Below, one piece after another: positions 1-9,478 of a DNA stretch of 45,926 nucleotides. How positions within the stretch are numbered: position 1 is the stretch's first letter; every line of letters begins with the position of its first letter. A program made the translations under genes and the position numbers. The stretch is taken from contig CAZZBK010000027.1 of the NCBI GenBank assembly GCA_964652155.1, positions 1 through 45,926 of the forward strand. Reading direction: 5' to 3'. Source of the DNA: CAZZBK01 sp964652155 (lineage in GTDB: Bacteria; Planctomycetota; Planctomycetia; Pirellulales; PNKZ01). The notes under the pieces were generated by a model that worked only from the letters and a program-made list of their open reading frames with translations, had not been told where the DNA came from and did no database searches.

Positions 1-1490
1 GCAGCAAGGTTCGTTGTCTCACCGGGATCGATCGACGTGTCGTAGAGCTCCCACTGTCCGGTGCGCGGGCCGGTCGACGTGATGTTGCCGTCTTCGGTGG
101 CAGCGCCATAGGCACGCACCAGTTTCCAATTGCCTTGCCGCACCGCTTCATTTCCCATGCGTTCCCAGCAGAGCACGCGGTCGGATGGAATGTTTCCGGC
201 ACCGCGTAGCACCGGCAGCAAGCTAACGCCCTCGCCCGGCAATACCGAGTGCTCGCCCGACTTTTTCGGGTGTTGGGTGCGGGCGGCGTCGAGGCACGTG
301 GCGTGGATATCAATGACGTGACCAACGTCGGCGACGATCCGGCCGCTTTGTTGCGAAGGAATCCCCTGCGGCCAATGGGCGATCAGCGGCGAGGCGATGC
401 CGCCATCGTTGACCGATACCTTGAAGCGACGAAACGGCGTGTTGCTCACCTGGCCCCACAACGGTCCGCGCACGGTGTCCGAACCGTTATCGCTGAGAAA
501 CAAGATCAGCGTGTTGTCGAACTGACCTCGCTCGCGCAGCCGTTGCACAACCCGTGCGAGGTTCTGATCGACTCGATCGATCATCGCCGCGTAGGTTCGC
601 ATCCAACGGTCGCGAGTCTCCTGCTTCGCTTGTTGGGCGTCGAGCGTGACCGTGTCATCCAACTGCGGCAACTCGGCCGTATCTGGCACGAGACCAAGTT
701 GCTTCAATCGCTCGAACCGCCGTTGACGAATCGCGGCGGGACCATCGCGGTACGTCTCGGCATACTTGGCAATGTCAGACTCGTGTGCCTGGATTGGCCA
801 GTGCGGCGCGGTGAACGCCAGATATCCGAACCACGGTCGCGATGGATCGGCGGCATCGATGAATTGCAAAGCGTGGTCGGTGAATGTATCGGTCGAATAG
901 AAATCGTTGGGCAGTTTGTCGACTTGTTTGCCATGGAGCGCGAACCGCGTGATGGGCCCTTGCTTCTGCCACGAGCGATAGCCCGTAAACTGCTCACATG
1001 CGCCGCCGATCAACGCGAAGCTGCGCTCAAAGCCCCGGGCGTGAGGCCAATTCTCGGGTGCTTGCCCCAGATGCCATTTGCCGGCCATAAACGTTTGATA
1101 ACCGGCCGACCGCAGGACTTCCGGCAGCGTGACGATACCGTGGGCCTTCAAACCGAGATAGGCGGGCGAGCCGACGCGCTTCCAGAACTCGTTGTTCGAG
1201 CCGATTTCGTTCATGTCGCCGACGCCCGCTTGATGCGGATAGAGCCCGGTCATGAGCGACGCGCGTGTCGGACAGCATTGAGCACAGTTGTAGAACCGCG
1301 CCAAACGCACGCCGTTGCTCGCCAGAGCGTCAAGCGTCGGCGTTTGAATCTCGCCGCCATAACAGCCCAGGTCGGAGTAGCCCATGTCGTCGACCATCAC
1401 GAGCAGAATGTTGGGCCGCTCGTCGGCTGCCGCATTCACGACATGAACTCCTAGAAGAAGTCCTACAAAGACATGCACCAATCGCTTCAT
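1..1490 (-). CDS. Sulfatase (arylsulfatase family S1), 3' part beyond window edge
   Basis: The reading frame opens at the ATG at 1490 and stays open to the left edge, so the C-terminus is missing. The first 22 or so residues form a Sec signal peptide (MKRLVHVFVGLLLGVHVVNA), so the enzyme is exported. The metal-binding start PNILLVMVDDMGYSDLG comes next, then CCPTR at residues 72-76. That is the C-x-P-x-R motif whose first Cys becomes formylglycine. GKWHLG and LFLSDNG, which line the active site of S1 sulfatases, are also visible. It should hydrolyse sulfate esters, probably on a polysaccharide; the substrate cannot be read from sequence. It is the last visible gene of the minus-strand block, 100 bases after the DUF4838 gene with a hairpin between. 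Family assignment is firm; substrate is unknown. Confidence 0.93.
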   Translation of the reverse strand, partial: MKRLVHVFVGLLLGVHVVNAAADERPNILLVMVDDMGYSDLGCYGGEIQTPTLDALASNGVRLARFYNCAQCCPTRASLMTGLYPHQAGVGDMNEIGSNNEFWKRVGSPAYLGLKAHGIVTLPEVLRSAGYQTFMAGKWHLGQAPENWPHARGFERSFALIGGACEQFTGYRSWQKQGPITRFALHGKQVDKLPNDFYSTDTFTDHALQFIDAADPSRPWFGYLAFTAPHWPIQAHESDIAKYAETYRDGPAAIRQRRFERLKQLGLVPDTAELPQLDDTVTLDAQQAKQETRDRWMRTYAAMIDRVDQNLARVVQRLRERGQFDNTLILFLSDNGSDTVRGPLWGQVSNTPFRRFKVSVNDGGIASPLIAHWPQGIPSQQSGRIVADVGHVIDIHATCLDAARTQHPKKSGEHSVLPGEGVSLLPVLRGAGNIPSDRVLCWERMGNEAVRQGNWKLVRAYGAATEDGNITSTGPRTGQWELYDTSIDPGETTNLA

Positions 1491-1548
1491 ATCATCCTCA
1501 TCTATTGATGGTCGCTTTCGCTTCCCATGTTTCGTTGACTCTTAAAAT

Positions 1549-1575
1549 CTCGCCCAAGGAGGTTTGCTGGGCGAG
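1549..1575 (-). terminator. Hairpin after the DUF4838 gene, possible terminator
   Basis: CTCGCCCA and TGGGCGAG pair perfectly (8 bp, 11-base loop). On the minus strand the hairpin is followed by ATTTTAAG. The T run is short, so it may only attenuate transcription into the sulfatase starting at 1490 or protect the 3' end of the upstream message. Confidence 0.5.
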
Positions 1576-1590
1576 CGCGAAGTTATCTCA

Positions 1591-3588
1591 CTACTCCAAC
1601 CCTGGCGCCCGTAGCTCCCTGAGCGTCAAGCCACTCAGCGGAACGTCGGGATGCAAGCCCATGACGCGTTTGTTGCCATCGCCGCCGCCACTGCCAGGAG
1701 CGCGGAAGACCGCTTGCCAGTTGATCGCGAAAGCGGGAGCCTGCTGCTTCAGTTGCTCGGCGCGGGCATAGTTGGCTTCGACCTTAGCCTTGGCGCTGGC
1801 ATCTTTGCCTTGGCTGGATTCAAGCTTTTGCATCCAAGTGCGAGTGTCGATGACGAGTTGGGCGTAGTCGAGTCCGTATTGGATGAAGTGCAGACGACGG
1901 CGATATTTATCGTCGGCGGTGGCGAGTCTCTTGGCGGCCGCATCGAGATGACTTTGTGCCTGTGCGAACAGCGCGGGCGCGTACTTCTTCGGTAAATCAA
2001 AGGCTCGGTGGCGGCTCGGCTCCTCGGCTACGAACTCCATCCGCGCACACTCCAAGAGCTGCCAATACGCCTTCACATCTGCCGCGGCGGGACCGAAGCC
2101 ACGTTCGTAATAGTCAGCCATCAGCGCGGCGACATCGGCCTGCGGATTCCACGCCAGCTGCGCCAACGCATAATAGTGCGGCCCCTGATTGGCCCAGTGT
2201 TGCCAGAACAAGTCGAAGTAAAGTCCAAGACAATGCGTCTCGGCGGCGAAACGAAAATCCTCGCCCGCCTGCGTCAACGCCACATCGGGCATGCCCCAAC
2301 TCAGACCGGCCGGACTACCGAGATTCGGCCGCCACATGAGGTGTTTCGTCACCTTAGCCCAGCCGGCGTGCTGTGACATCGAGAGCTTGCGCTCGGCCGG
2401 CGAGCGTAGGTGGAAATTCGCCACGCTGGAGATGATCACGTTGTCGTCGGGTTTGACACCGATGGGCGGATTGCGGGCCAAGCCATACGCATTGAGCTGC
2501 ACGAACAACTCGCGGTCGGGAAAGCGCTCCTTCAGCAGCCGCGCGAGCGTGTTGGCAAAGCGCACATCGCGATCTGTCTGCGACACGCCTTGATACTTTA
2601 CGCCGCCGCCAAAGTTCCATTCCACTTTTTCGCCATCGGGATGATCCCAGGCAAGGCAGTTCGCGCAGGTACAATGGCCGCTGGTGTAGCCGTCGTTGGG
2701 CGAGACGTTGACGACACGCAGCAGCGGATCGGCGCGGACCGTGACCGAGATGTCCGCTAGCCACTGCTGCCACACCAACGGGTTCGAGGCGCAGAGCTTT
2801 GTGTTGCTCTCGCGTGGCTTCACCGCCTTGCGACTGCCGTCCGGCGCGGCGGCGAAATAGTCGGGGTGCGTCCCGCCATACTTCTGCCACCAATCGCCGA
2901 AACCATGCCCGCCGGTCATGTCCATGGAATCGAGCTGCACCCGCTGAAATCGGGCCCAGAGTTCCTCGGCACTCTCCTTGTTGTCGCCCAGCGAAGTCCG
3001 CACCAACATGCCGCCGCGCGCCCGAATCGTCGGATGATAACGCTGCTCCATCGGCGCGATGGCGATCTGCTCGCACTTGATGACATCCTCTTCACCCGGC
3101 CACAGCCAGCGGACGCCGAGTTGCTCTTGAATGAACGAATACACCGCGTTCGCCGTACCGTATTCCTGCTGGATGCCGGTCTTCATCACGAGCCGTCCCT
3201 TGGCCTCCATATGCGCCGGATTCCATCGATCCCGTCCCGCGATGACGAGATGCTGTTCGCTCGCCACGATGAGCGTTTCTTCAGGGTGTTTGAAATCAAA
3301 ATCCGTCTTCGGAAACGACGTCTTCACCACCGGCTGTACGCCGATCCAGATGGCCCGCTCCGGCGTTGGATGAGGCTCGCCATCCAGCACCGCCGGCTTC
3401 TGCCCGCTGATCTTCTCGATGTATTCAGCAAGCGTCACCGCTGCATCGCGAGTGCGTGGCGGCGCGTCTTTGTAAACAACGATCGGCGCAGGGGGTGTCT
3501 TCTTGCCGACGAGTATGAGTTCGACGGCGCGCAGGTCAGCCGCCCAGGTGAAAAAGGCGACGCAGAGAAGGAAGTGTCGTGCATTCAT
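1591..3588 (-). CDS. DUF4838-domain secreted protein
   Basis: A 665-residue protein starting at an ATG with a signal peptide (MNARHFLLCVAFFTWAADLRA). Residues from about 40 resemble the N-terminal domain of alpha-glucuronidase-like enzymes (TLAEYIEKISGQKPAV), with GVRWLWPGEEDV around residue 160. The central part has NVSPNDGY followed by a CTCANC cysteine cluster, typical of the DUF4838 family (PF16126) of Bacteroidetes and Planctomycetes. That family is thought to act on carbohydrates but has no firmly established reaction that I know of. The gene lies 39 bases after the sialidase-like gene and upstream of a sulfatase, which supports a role in glycan breakdown. Family call good; activity inferred. 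Confidence 0.85.
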   Translation of the reverse strand: MNARHFLLCVAFFTWAADLRAVELILVGKKTPPAPIVVYKDAPPRTRDAAVTLAEYIEKISGQKPAVLDGEPHPTPERAIWIGVQPVVKTSFPKTDFDFKHPEETLIVASEQHLVIAGRDRWNPAHMEAKGRLVMKTGIQQEYGTANAVYSFIQEQLGVRWLWPGEEDVIKCEQIAIAPMEQRYHPTIRARGGMLVRTSLGDNKESAEELWARFQRVQLDSMDMTGGHGFGDWWQKYGGTHPDYFAAAPDGSRKAVKPRESNTKLCASNPLVWQQWLADISVTVRADPLLRVVNVSPNDGYTSGHCTCANCLAWDHPDGEKVEWNFGGGVKYQGVSQTDRDVRFANTLARLLKERFPDRELFVQLNAYGLARNPPIGVKPDDNVIISSVANFHLRSPAERKLSMSQHAGWAKVTKHLMWRPNLGSPAGLSWGMPDVALTQAGEDFRFAAETHCLGLYFDLFWQHWANQGPHYYALAQLAWNPQADVAALMADYYERGFGPAAADVKAYWQLLECARMEFVAEEPSRHRAFDLPKKYAPALFAQAQSHLDAAAKRLATADDKYRRRLHFIQYGLDYAQLVIDTRTWMQKLESSQGKDASAKAKVEANYARAEQLKQQAPAFAINWQAVFRAPGSGGGDGNKRVMGLHPDVPLSGLTLRELRAPGLE

Positions 3589-3627
3589 GGGTTGTTACGA
3601 ACGGGAAGGTTGAGTGTGGTGTTGCGT

Positions 3628-4902
3628 TCAGGGAGCAGGCCGCAACTGACTGACAACACCGTGCAAGTGCGAGCCGGTGCTCACCAGTTTTCCGGCCCGC
3701 ACGTCCTCTTCGCGAAACACGGCCAGCAACACGGAGCCGACGCCTTTTTTGCCCTCGCGGTTCTCGGTGTAACGCTGATGGTCGTAAATGACACGGATCG
3801 TCCCGTCGGCGGCGATCGTGCCATCGGGGTAGGATGACTCGCGTTCATCGAGCAGCAAGCCGCCCGTCCACGTGCCGCTGTCATCATCGGAAACGAACGC
3901 CGTCAGGCGGGATCGGCTGCCATCCGGCGCATCGTTACGAACCAACAGCAGGGTGCCCGAGGGGAGTCGGCGGAGGAAAAATCGCTTGCTAGAAAACCTG
4001 CCGCCTTTGAGTAGAATGTCGCCCTCGCTCCAGGTGCGGCCTCGGTCCTTCGAGAGGCTGTGGGCAATGCCGCCGGTGTTGCGTAGAAGCATCCACAGGC
4101 TGCCGTCGCGCCGCTCAACGAGCATATGCTCGTCGACGCGTGTGCCTGGGATGCGAACTTGGCCGATGCGCTCGAACGTTTTACCACTGTCAGTGGAGGC
4201 GACGACATTCGAGCCACGTTCCTCGCCCAAATCATGCGCGAGTCCGGCGTTCGTGTAAGGTGCGATCTCTTTTTCGTCGAAGGTGATGATCGGCACGTTG
4301 GTATTGTCGCGCCAGTAGCCAACCGGCAACAGCCATGTGCCGTTTTTCAAGACGGTGGGTTTGTTGAGCATCACGCCGTTGCTGATGCGGCGCGGCGCCC
4401 ACCACGTCGGGTTTTCGAGACCGGCGTCAGCCGTCGTCATCGACCACACACCCATGCGACCGTCCTGCAAGCCGGCGCTCTGCGCCCAGAAGAACCACAG
4501 CCTCCCAACGGGGTCGATCCACAGGCACGGATCATAGGTATGGCAGAGTCGCGGGGCCTGCAGCACTAGCTTTTCTGTCCACGTCGCACCATCGTCGCCG
4601 CTGGTGGCCAGCACGACATAACTCGACGGACTCTCGACGCCGCGTTTGCTCTTACTCGCGTACCATGCCGCCCACAACCGCCCCTGCGTCGCGCGCTCGA
4701 TCGCGGGCACGCCCTGAGAACCGCGCGCACTCATGAAATGCTCAGGGCCGATACTCGTGATGACGCGCGCAGGCTGCAAGGCAAGGTCTGGCAAGGACTG
4801 CGCGGAGATTTGTTGAGCCTGCAGAGGAATAGTGTGGAGTGTCGCCAGCGCCGCGAGCATCAGGATCGCGTTAAGTGACAGGGCGTGTATGATGCGATTC
4901 AC
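3628..4902 (-). CDS. Sialidase-like (BNR/Asp-box) exported protein
   Basis: A 424-residue protein with a probable GTG start at 4902 and a signal peptide ending near residue 30 (LHTIPLQAQ). Asp-box repeats of the S-x-D-x-G-x-T-W type are visible: SGDDGATWTE near residue 101, STDSGKTFERIG in the middle, and SKDRGRTWSEG later. Together with the surrounding six-bladed beta-propeller pattern this places it in the exo-alpha-sialidase/BNR superfamily. Planctomycete members often act on sugars other than sialic acid or have no proven activity, so the substrate is open. It sits 185 bases after the sulfatase ending at 5088, the largest gap in this gene block, so an extra promoter could lie there. Confidence 0.85.
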   Translation of the reverse strand: MNRIIHALSLNAILMLAALATLHTIPLQAQQISAQSLPDLALQPARVITSIGPEHFMSARGSQGVPAIERATQGRLWAAWYASKSKRGVESPSSYVVLATSGDDGATWTEKLVLQAPRLCHTYDPCLWIDPVGRLWFFWAQSAGLQDGRMGVWSMTTADAGLENPTWWAPRRISNGVMLNKPTVLKNGTWLLPVGYWRDNTNVPIITFDEKEIAPYTNAGLAHDLGEERGSNVVASTDSGKTFERIGQVRIPGTRVDEHMLVERRDGSLWMLLRNTGGIAHSLSKDRGRTWSEGDILLKGGRFSSKRFFLRRLPSGTLLLVRNDAPDGSRSRLTAFVSDDDSGTWTGGLLLDERESSYPDGTIAADGTIRVIYDHQRYTENREGKKGVGSVLLAVFREEDVRAGKLVSTGSHLHGVVSQLRPAP

Positions 4903-5087
4903 GGTGCTTTCAATCTTGCTTGGGGGAGCAGATGTCCTACGCAGAGCGTCGCGACTAACAAATCGTCGCTACCGACTGTGGAACTCACACGGGACGTTCC
5001 GGCGGTACGCGACTTCTGGATTGCTGGAAGCAAGCCGGCGAAGTCGCGCATCATACGATTCCTATCATCCTCAATCGCTATTAATCG

Positions 5088-6608
5088 TCACCGTGGCTTA
5101 CGTTTCATCGATTCTGGAAACGGTGCCCAGGGCGAACCCTGGGGCGAGCGTTCTTCCTTTGCCGATCCGCTCCAACCGCGGTGCAGTGGAATGCTGTTGC
5201 CGCCGGTCTCGGCCAGTAGCTCGAAAAGCCGCTTATCCATCGCCAGGGCTCGATCGCGGTGAGCTGAATCGGGATAAAGATTCCGCAGCTCGTGCGGGTC
5301 CGTTTGCAGATCGTACAGTTCATGTACGTCCCACAGTCCGTAGGCGCGCACGAACTTCCAGCGTGGCGTAATCAGCGCGTGCAACGTTGGCGTCGAGGGG
5401 GCCCAGCGTTCCCAGAAGTATTCGTAGAGCAACTCTTGTCGCCACTTCTCGACGCGTTCGCCACGAGCCAACGGCAGCAGGCTGCGACCGTGAATCCGTT
5501 CGGGGGGCTTCAATCCGGCAGCATCGAGAATCGTCGGGGCGATGTCGATATTGGCTGCTATCTCTGACACCACTCGTCCCTGGGGAAACAGCTGAGGGCA
5601 ATGCATCAACAGCGGCACGCGAATCGACGCTTCGTAGGCCGTGCGTTTGTCGATCAACCCGTGTTCGCCCCACAAATGTCCGTTGTCGCCCATGTAGATC
5701 ACGAGCGTCGACTCCATTTGACCGGACTCTCGGAGCCAAGCGAGCAGTCGCTGCATACTCTCGTCCACCGCCAGCAACGTCTCGCAATACAGACGATAGG
5801 TGCCATCGATGTTTCCAAGGCGACCATGATAGGCGTGCTCGACGCCGTGCCACGAGTTGCGTTGATTACGCGCCCACATCGGCCGCAGTTCGTCGAGCGG
5901 CGTGCCTTGTGTGCTGGGAAACGGCTTGACGTCGGCGTTCGCATAGCGCCCCTGGTGCCGCACGGCTGGAATGAAATCGCCATGCGCCGCTTTGTGCGAC
6001 AGATAGAGCATCCACGGTCTGGCGTCAGTCCCACGAGGTCGTTCGCGCAGCCACCGTAAGGCGTAGTCGGTCAGTTCGTCGGTGATGTAGCCGGTCTGCG
6101 GCACTCGCTGGCCGTTGACGTTCAGCAGCGACTTACGTCCGCCGGGTAAGTCGGGCAGATAATTTCCTTGTCCGGTAAAGCTGACCCAATGGTTCCAACC
6201 TCGTCGCGGCTCGTCGCTGTCGTGTCCCATGTGCCACTTGCCGATGAATGCCGTTTCATAGCCGCCGCGTTGCAAGTATTCGCTAAAGAACTCGAGCTGA
6301 TCGGAAAGGTCGCTTTGGTTGTCGACGACTCGATGCGTATGGGCATACAATCCCGTGAGAATCGACGCGCGGCTGGGCGAACAGAGCGCCGTCGTGACGA
6401 ACGCATTGACGAACCGCACTCCACGTGCCGCCAGCGAATCGAGCGCCGGAGTCTTCAGAAACGGATGCCCGGCACAACTCATCGCATCGTGCCGCTGATC
6501 GTCGACGAGGATGAAGATCATGTTCCGCGGCCGTTCGGCGGCGGTGACGAACGACAACAGGCTCAGCCACACGCCGAGGTTCCAGGCTATACCGCGTAAC
6601 CGGTTCAT
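5088..6608 (-). CDS. Sulfatase (S1 family)
   Basis: A 506-residue exported sulfatase. I chose the ATG at 6608, which overlaps the upstream stop as TGATG; a GTG one codon earlier is also possible. A signal peptide ends near ALA-like residues (LLSFVTAAERPRN). NMIFILVDDQRHD carries the metal-binding Asp pair. CSPSR at residues 76-80 is the formylglycine motif, followed by ASILTGLYAHTHRV. GKWHMGHD and YMGDNGHLWGEHG complete the active site. The style (VDDQRHDAM, NLYPDSAHRDRA) recalls planctomycete sulfatases of the N-acetylglucosamine-6-sulfatase or iduronate-sulfatase kind, but the substrate is not decidable here. It is translationally coupled to the sulfatase upstream, so both probably serve one glycan. 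Confidence 0.94.
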   Translation of the reverse strand: MNRLRGIAWNLGVWLSLLSFVTAAERPRNMIFILVDDQRHDAMSCAGHPFLKTPALDSLAARGVRFVNAFVTTALCSPSRASILTGLYAHTHRVVDNQSDLSDQLEFFSEYLQRGGYETAFIGKWHMGHDSDEPRRGWNHWVSFTGQGNYLPDLPGGRKSLLNVNGQRVPQTGYITDELTDYALRWLRERPRGTDARPWMLYLSHKAAHGDFIPAVRHQGRYANADVKPFPSTQGTPLDELRPMWARNQRNSWHGVEHAYHGRLGNIDGTYRLYCETLLAVDESMQRLLAWLRESGQMESTLVIYMGDNGHLWGEHGLIDKRTAYEASIRVPLLMHCPQLFPQGRVVSEIAANIDIAPTILDAAGLKPPERIHGRSLLPLARGERVEKWRQELLYEYFWERWAPSTPTLHALITPRWKFVRAYGLWDVHELYDLQTDPHELRNLYPDSAHRDRALAMDKRLFELLAETGGNSIPLHRGWSGSAKEERSPQGSPWAPFPESMKRKPR

Positions 6609-8074
6609 CACGGAGCCTTCTTTCGGATCGTCGACGGCGTGGCGATGAAACTCGGGTCGTCGTGCTTGCCGTACTTTGAGCGGCGGTCACGTTCGTGCAA
6701 GTCAGTGTTCGCAAAGGTGCCCTCACGAACCGGTTGATGTGCTTGTGTCGCCAGCGCGACCAGCCGGGCGAGCGTTTCTGGTTGATCTGCCGCGATATTC
6801 TTGGCTTCGCTGGGATCGGTCGCGAGATCGTACAACTCCCAACTGTCGGACTTGGCTGGCTTCACCGCGCGCCACGTTCCCTGCCGAATCGCGGTCCAGC
6901 CGTTGATCTCCCAATACAAGTAGTCATGCTTGACTTGTTCGCGACCAGACGCCTTATCGCCGAGCAAGGTCGGCACGATCGACAGGCCGTCGACGTCTGC
7001 GGGAGCTTTCGCGCCGCACACTTCGGCAATCGTCGGCAACACGTCAGGAAAGTAACTCAGCAGATCGCTCTGCGAGTTCGCGGCAATCCGTCCCGGCCAG
7101 CGCGCGACGAACGGGACTCGCAAGCCCCCTTCGTAAAGGACTCCCTTCTTGCCGCGCCACTCGACACCGGTCGTGGGATGCTTGTTGGCTGAGTGGACCC
7201 CGCGCGGATGTTTGTCGGTCACAAAGTAGTCCGCGCCGCCATTGTCGCCGCTGAAGAAGATCAGCGTGTCACGCTCGATTCCCAACTCCTTGACCAGCGC
7301 AACGATCTCGCCGACTTGTCGATCGAGCATCGTCACCATCGCGGCGTACCGTCGTGCGTCGGCGGGCCATGATTCATCCTGATAATGCGAAACCGCCGGG
7401 TCATTGTCAGGGATCTGAAACGAACCGTGCGGCGGTGTGTACGGAAGGTAGGCGAAGAACGGCTGCTTGCCCTGGGCTTGTTCGCGAATGAATTTCATGG
7501 CCGCGTTGTGAATCACGTACTGCGAATAGGTCTTGCCGTTGGCGCTGCCATCGTTGCCGGTCAGCGGTACTTCGACGCTGTTACGCAGCAGGTAGGGCGG
7601 ATAATAGGTGTGTGCATGCACTTGATCGTAGTAGCCCACAAACAGATCGAACCCGTGCTTCTCGGGAACTCCGGTTGAACCACGCCCGCCACAACCCCAC
7701 TTGCCGAACCCGCCGGTCGCGTAACCGAGCGGCTTGAGCATCGCCGCGATCGTCGTTTCGTCGGCTCGCAGCGGAGTGCCGCCACCGTTGGCTCGCACCG
7801 AGGCATGCCCGCCGTGTTTGCCGGTCAGCAAGCAACAACGTGTCGGCGCACAGACCGACGAACCGGCGAACATGTTCGTGAACCTCATTCCTTCCGCCGC
7901 CAACCGATCAAGATTGGGCGTGCGAAGGTTGCGGCCGCCCATGAAGCCCGGTTCGTAGTAGCCGAGTTCGTCCGCCATGATGTAGATGACGTTGGGCTTC
8001 TCGGCAGCGTTGACCGTGCTCGTCGATAGGATGAGCATGACGAATGTCATTGCGATCGAAATCAGAATCTTCAT
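6608..8074 (-). CDS. Sulfatase (arylsulfatase A-like, S1 family)
   Basis: A 488-residue exported sulfatase starting at ATG 8074 with signal peptide MKILISIAMTFVMLILSTST. KPNVIYIMADELGYYEPG gives the N-terminal metal site. CAPTR at residues 75-79 is the formylglycine motif, followed by CCLLTGKHGGHASVRAN. GFGKWGCGG and FFSGDNGG are further active-site signatures. Its sequence differs clearly from the neighbouring sulfatases, which suggests a different sulfate position or sugar. The TGA stop is shared with the ATG of the next gene (TGATG), so the two are probably translated together. No sulfatase-maturing enzyme is encoded in this window; it must be elsewhere in the genome. Confidence 0.94.
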   Translation of the reverse strand: MKILISIAMTFVMLILSTSTVNAAEKPNVIYIMADELGYYEPGFMGGRNLRTPNLDRLAAEGMRFTNMFAGSSVCAPTRCCLLTGKHGGHASVRANGGGTPLRADETTIAAMLKPLGYATGGFGKWGCGGRGSTGVPEKHGFDLFVGYYDQVHAHTYYPPYLLRNSVEVPLTGNDGSANGKTYSQYVIHNAAMKFIREQAQGKQPFFAYLPYTPPHGSFQIPDNDPAVSHYQDESWPADARRYAAMVTMLDRQVGEIVALVKELGIERDTLIFFSGDNGGADYFVTDKHPRGVHSANKHPTTGVEWRGKKGVLYEGGLRVPFVARWPGRIAANSQSDLLSYFPDVLPTIAEVCGAKAPADVDGLSIVPTLLGDKASGREQVKHDYLYWEINGWTAIRQGTWRAVKPAKSDSWELYDLATDPSEAKNIAADQPETLARLVALATQAHQPVREGTFANTDLHERDRRSKYGKHDDPSFIATPSTIRKKAP

Positions 8075-8120
8075 CGGTACTACCTTGATGGAAAGAGGAG
8101 CCGCGAGTCGACCAAGTTGC

Positions 8121-9443
8121 TCACGACTTCAACAGACCGGGGAGCGGACCGGTACTATCGCCGAATTTGTCGAGTTTGATTCCTGCGAGCTGTGCGGTCG
8201 AGACGAACAGATTCGCCATCGGGGTTTCCCCGCTTAGTTGCACATGTTGGCCACCAGCGATGGCGCCTCGGGCGTGTCCGGCGACAACGCAGGGAATCTC
8301 GTGATGATCGTGCTTGCGGCCGTCGCCCATCGCGCTGCCGAGCGTTACGAAACAGTTGTCGAGCAAGGTGCCGTTCCCTTCGCGAATGTCACGCAGTCGA
8401 GCGACGAATCGGGCGAACTCGGCGACGGTGAACTCGTCGATCTTTTGGATGTCGGCCTCTTGGCCCGTGCTGTGTGTCAGTTGATGGTGGCCGGACTTGA
8501 CGCCGAGGTTCTCGTAGGAGCGATTCGTCTGAGAGTTCGCGAACATGAACGTGATGACCCGAGTGGCATCGGTCTGAAATGCGAGCGCCATCAGATCGTA
8601 CATCAACCGAATGTGGGCGATAAAGTCGGGCGGTTCGTCCGCGGGCCGACGTTCGGCAGGGACGTCGATCGGTTGCAAATTCGCCATTTGACCGATCTGC
8701 TTTTCAACCGCGCGGACGCTCTCAAAGTACTCATCGAGCTTGCGCCGGTCATTCAAGCCCAACTCGCGCTGCAATCGTTGGGTGTCGTCGGCGACGAAGT
8801 CCAGCACGCTCTGCCGCGAAGCTGAGCGTTGTCGTACACGCTCACCCTCGGCTCCCGGTGCTCCGAACAGACGATCGAACGCGCGGCGGGGATTGATCTC
8901 AATGCCGCTAGGCTGCGTGGCGCTGCGCCACGAGATATTCGACATGTAGATGCAACTATAGCCCGAGTCGCAACGGCCTTCTTTGCGACTCGGTTCGGTC
9001 CCCAATTCCAACGATGGCAAACGCGTGTGGCTGCCAACTTGTCGGGCGATGAGTTGATCGATCGACTCGCCGAGATAGATATCCTTCCCGCCAGTCTTCT
9101 TGGCCTGCAGAGCGGTCAGATACGTCGCTCCTTCACGCGCATGGGCGCCGGGCCCGTCGCCATTGGGCCTCGCTTTGTCATGCGCAAGATTCGAGATGAG
9201 CGTGATATGTTCACGCACCTCGGCCAGCGGGGCGTTCGATTTGTTGAACTGAAAGTCCCGACCCGTGCCTTGCGGAGTCCAGAACTCACGCACCATGCCG
9301 TTGGGAAAATAGACCCAGGCCACGCGTAGTGGGTGCGAAGCTGACTCAGCACTGCGACCCGACGGCAGCATTGCGTCAAGCAGTGGTAGACCGAGTGCGG
9401 CACCTAGGCCGCGTAACATGGTTCGACGGGAAAGTCGTTTCAT
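8121..9443 (-). CDS. DUF1552-domain Tat-exported protein
   Basis: A 440-residue protein with a twin-arginine signal (LSRRTMLRGLGAALGLPLL) at residues 4-22. The body matches the DUF1552 family (PF07586): VAWVYFPNGMVREFW near residue 42, FNKSNAPLAEVREHITLISNL in the first third, FDRLFGAPG in the middle, LDEYFESVRAVEKQI before the last third, and the C-terminal metal-like HHQLTHS and DNCFVTLGSAMGDG segments. The function is unknown; the fold resembles sulfatase/phosphatase-type proteins (DUF1501 relatives). In Planctomycetes it is almost always encoded with a DUF1592 cytochrome-like protein, here 35 bases upstream, so the two probably form an exported pair. Confidence 0.92.
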   Translation of the reverse strand: MKRLSRRTMLRGLGAALGLPLLDAMLPSGRSAESASHPLRVAWVYFPNGMVREFWTPQGTGRDFQFNKSNAPLAEVREHITLISNLAHDKARPNGDGPGAHAREGATYLTALQAKKTGGKDIYLGESIDQLIARQVGSHTRLPSLELGTEPSRKEGRCDSGYSCIYMSNISWRSATQPSGIEINPRRAFDRLFGAPGAEGERVRQRSASRQSVLDFVADDTQRLQRELGLNDRRKLDEYFESVRAVEKQIGQMANLQPIDVPAERRPADEPPDFIAHIRLMYDLMALAFQTDATRVITFMFANSQTNRSYENLGVKSGHHQLTHSTGQEADIQKIDEFTVAEFARFVARLRDIREGNGTLLDNCFVTLGSAMGDGRKHDHHEIPCVVAGHARGAIAGGQHVQLSGETPMANLFVSTAQLAGIKLDKFGDSTGPLPGLLKS

Positions 9444-9478
9444 AAGTGAAAACCCACCTCAAGGAAGCACTATTTGCA

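Noticed and set aside
249..1454. Long open frame on the plus strand opposite the first sulfatase
   Set aside because: The minus strand has signal peptide and all sulfatase motifs; the plus frame has no family features and exists because of GC-rich codon use.
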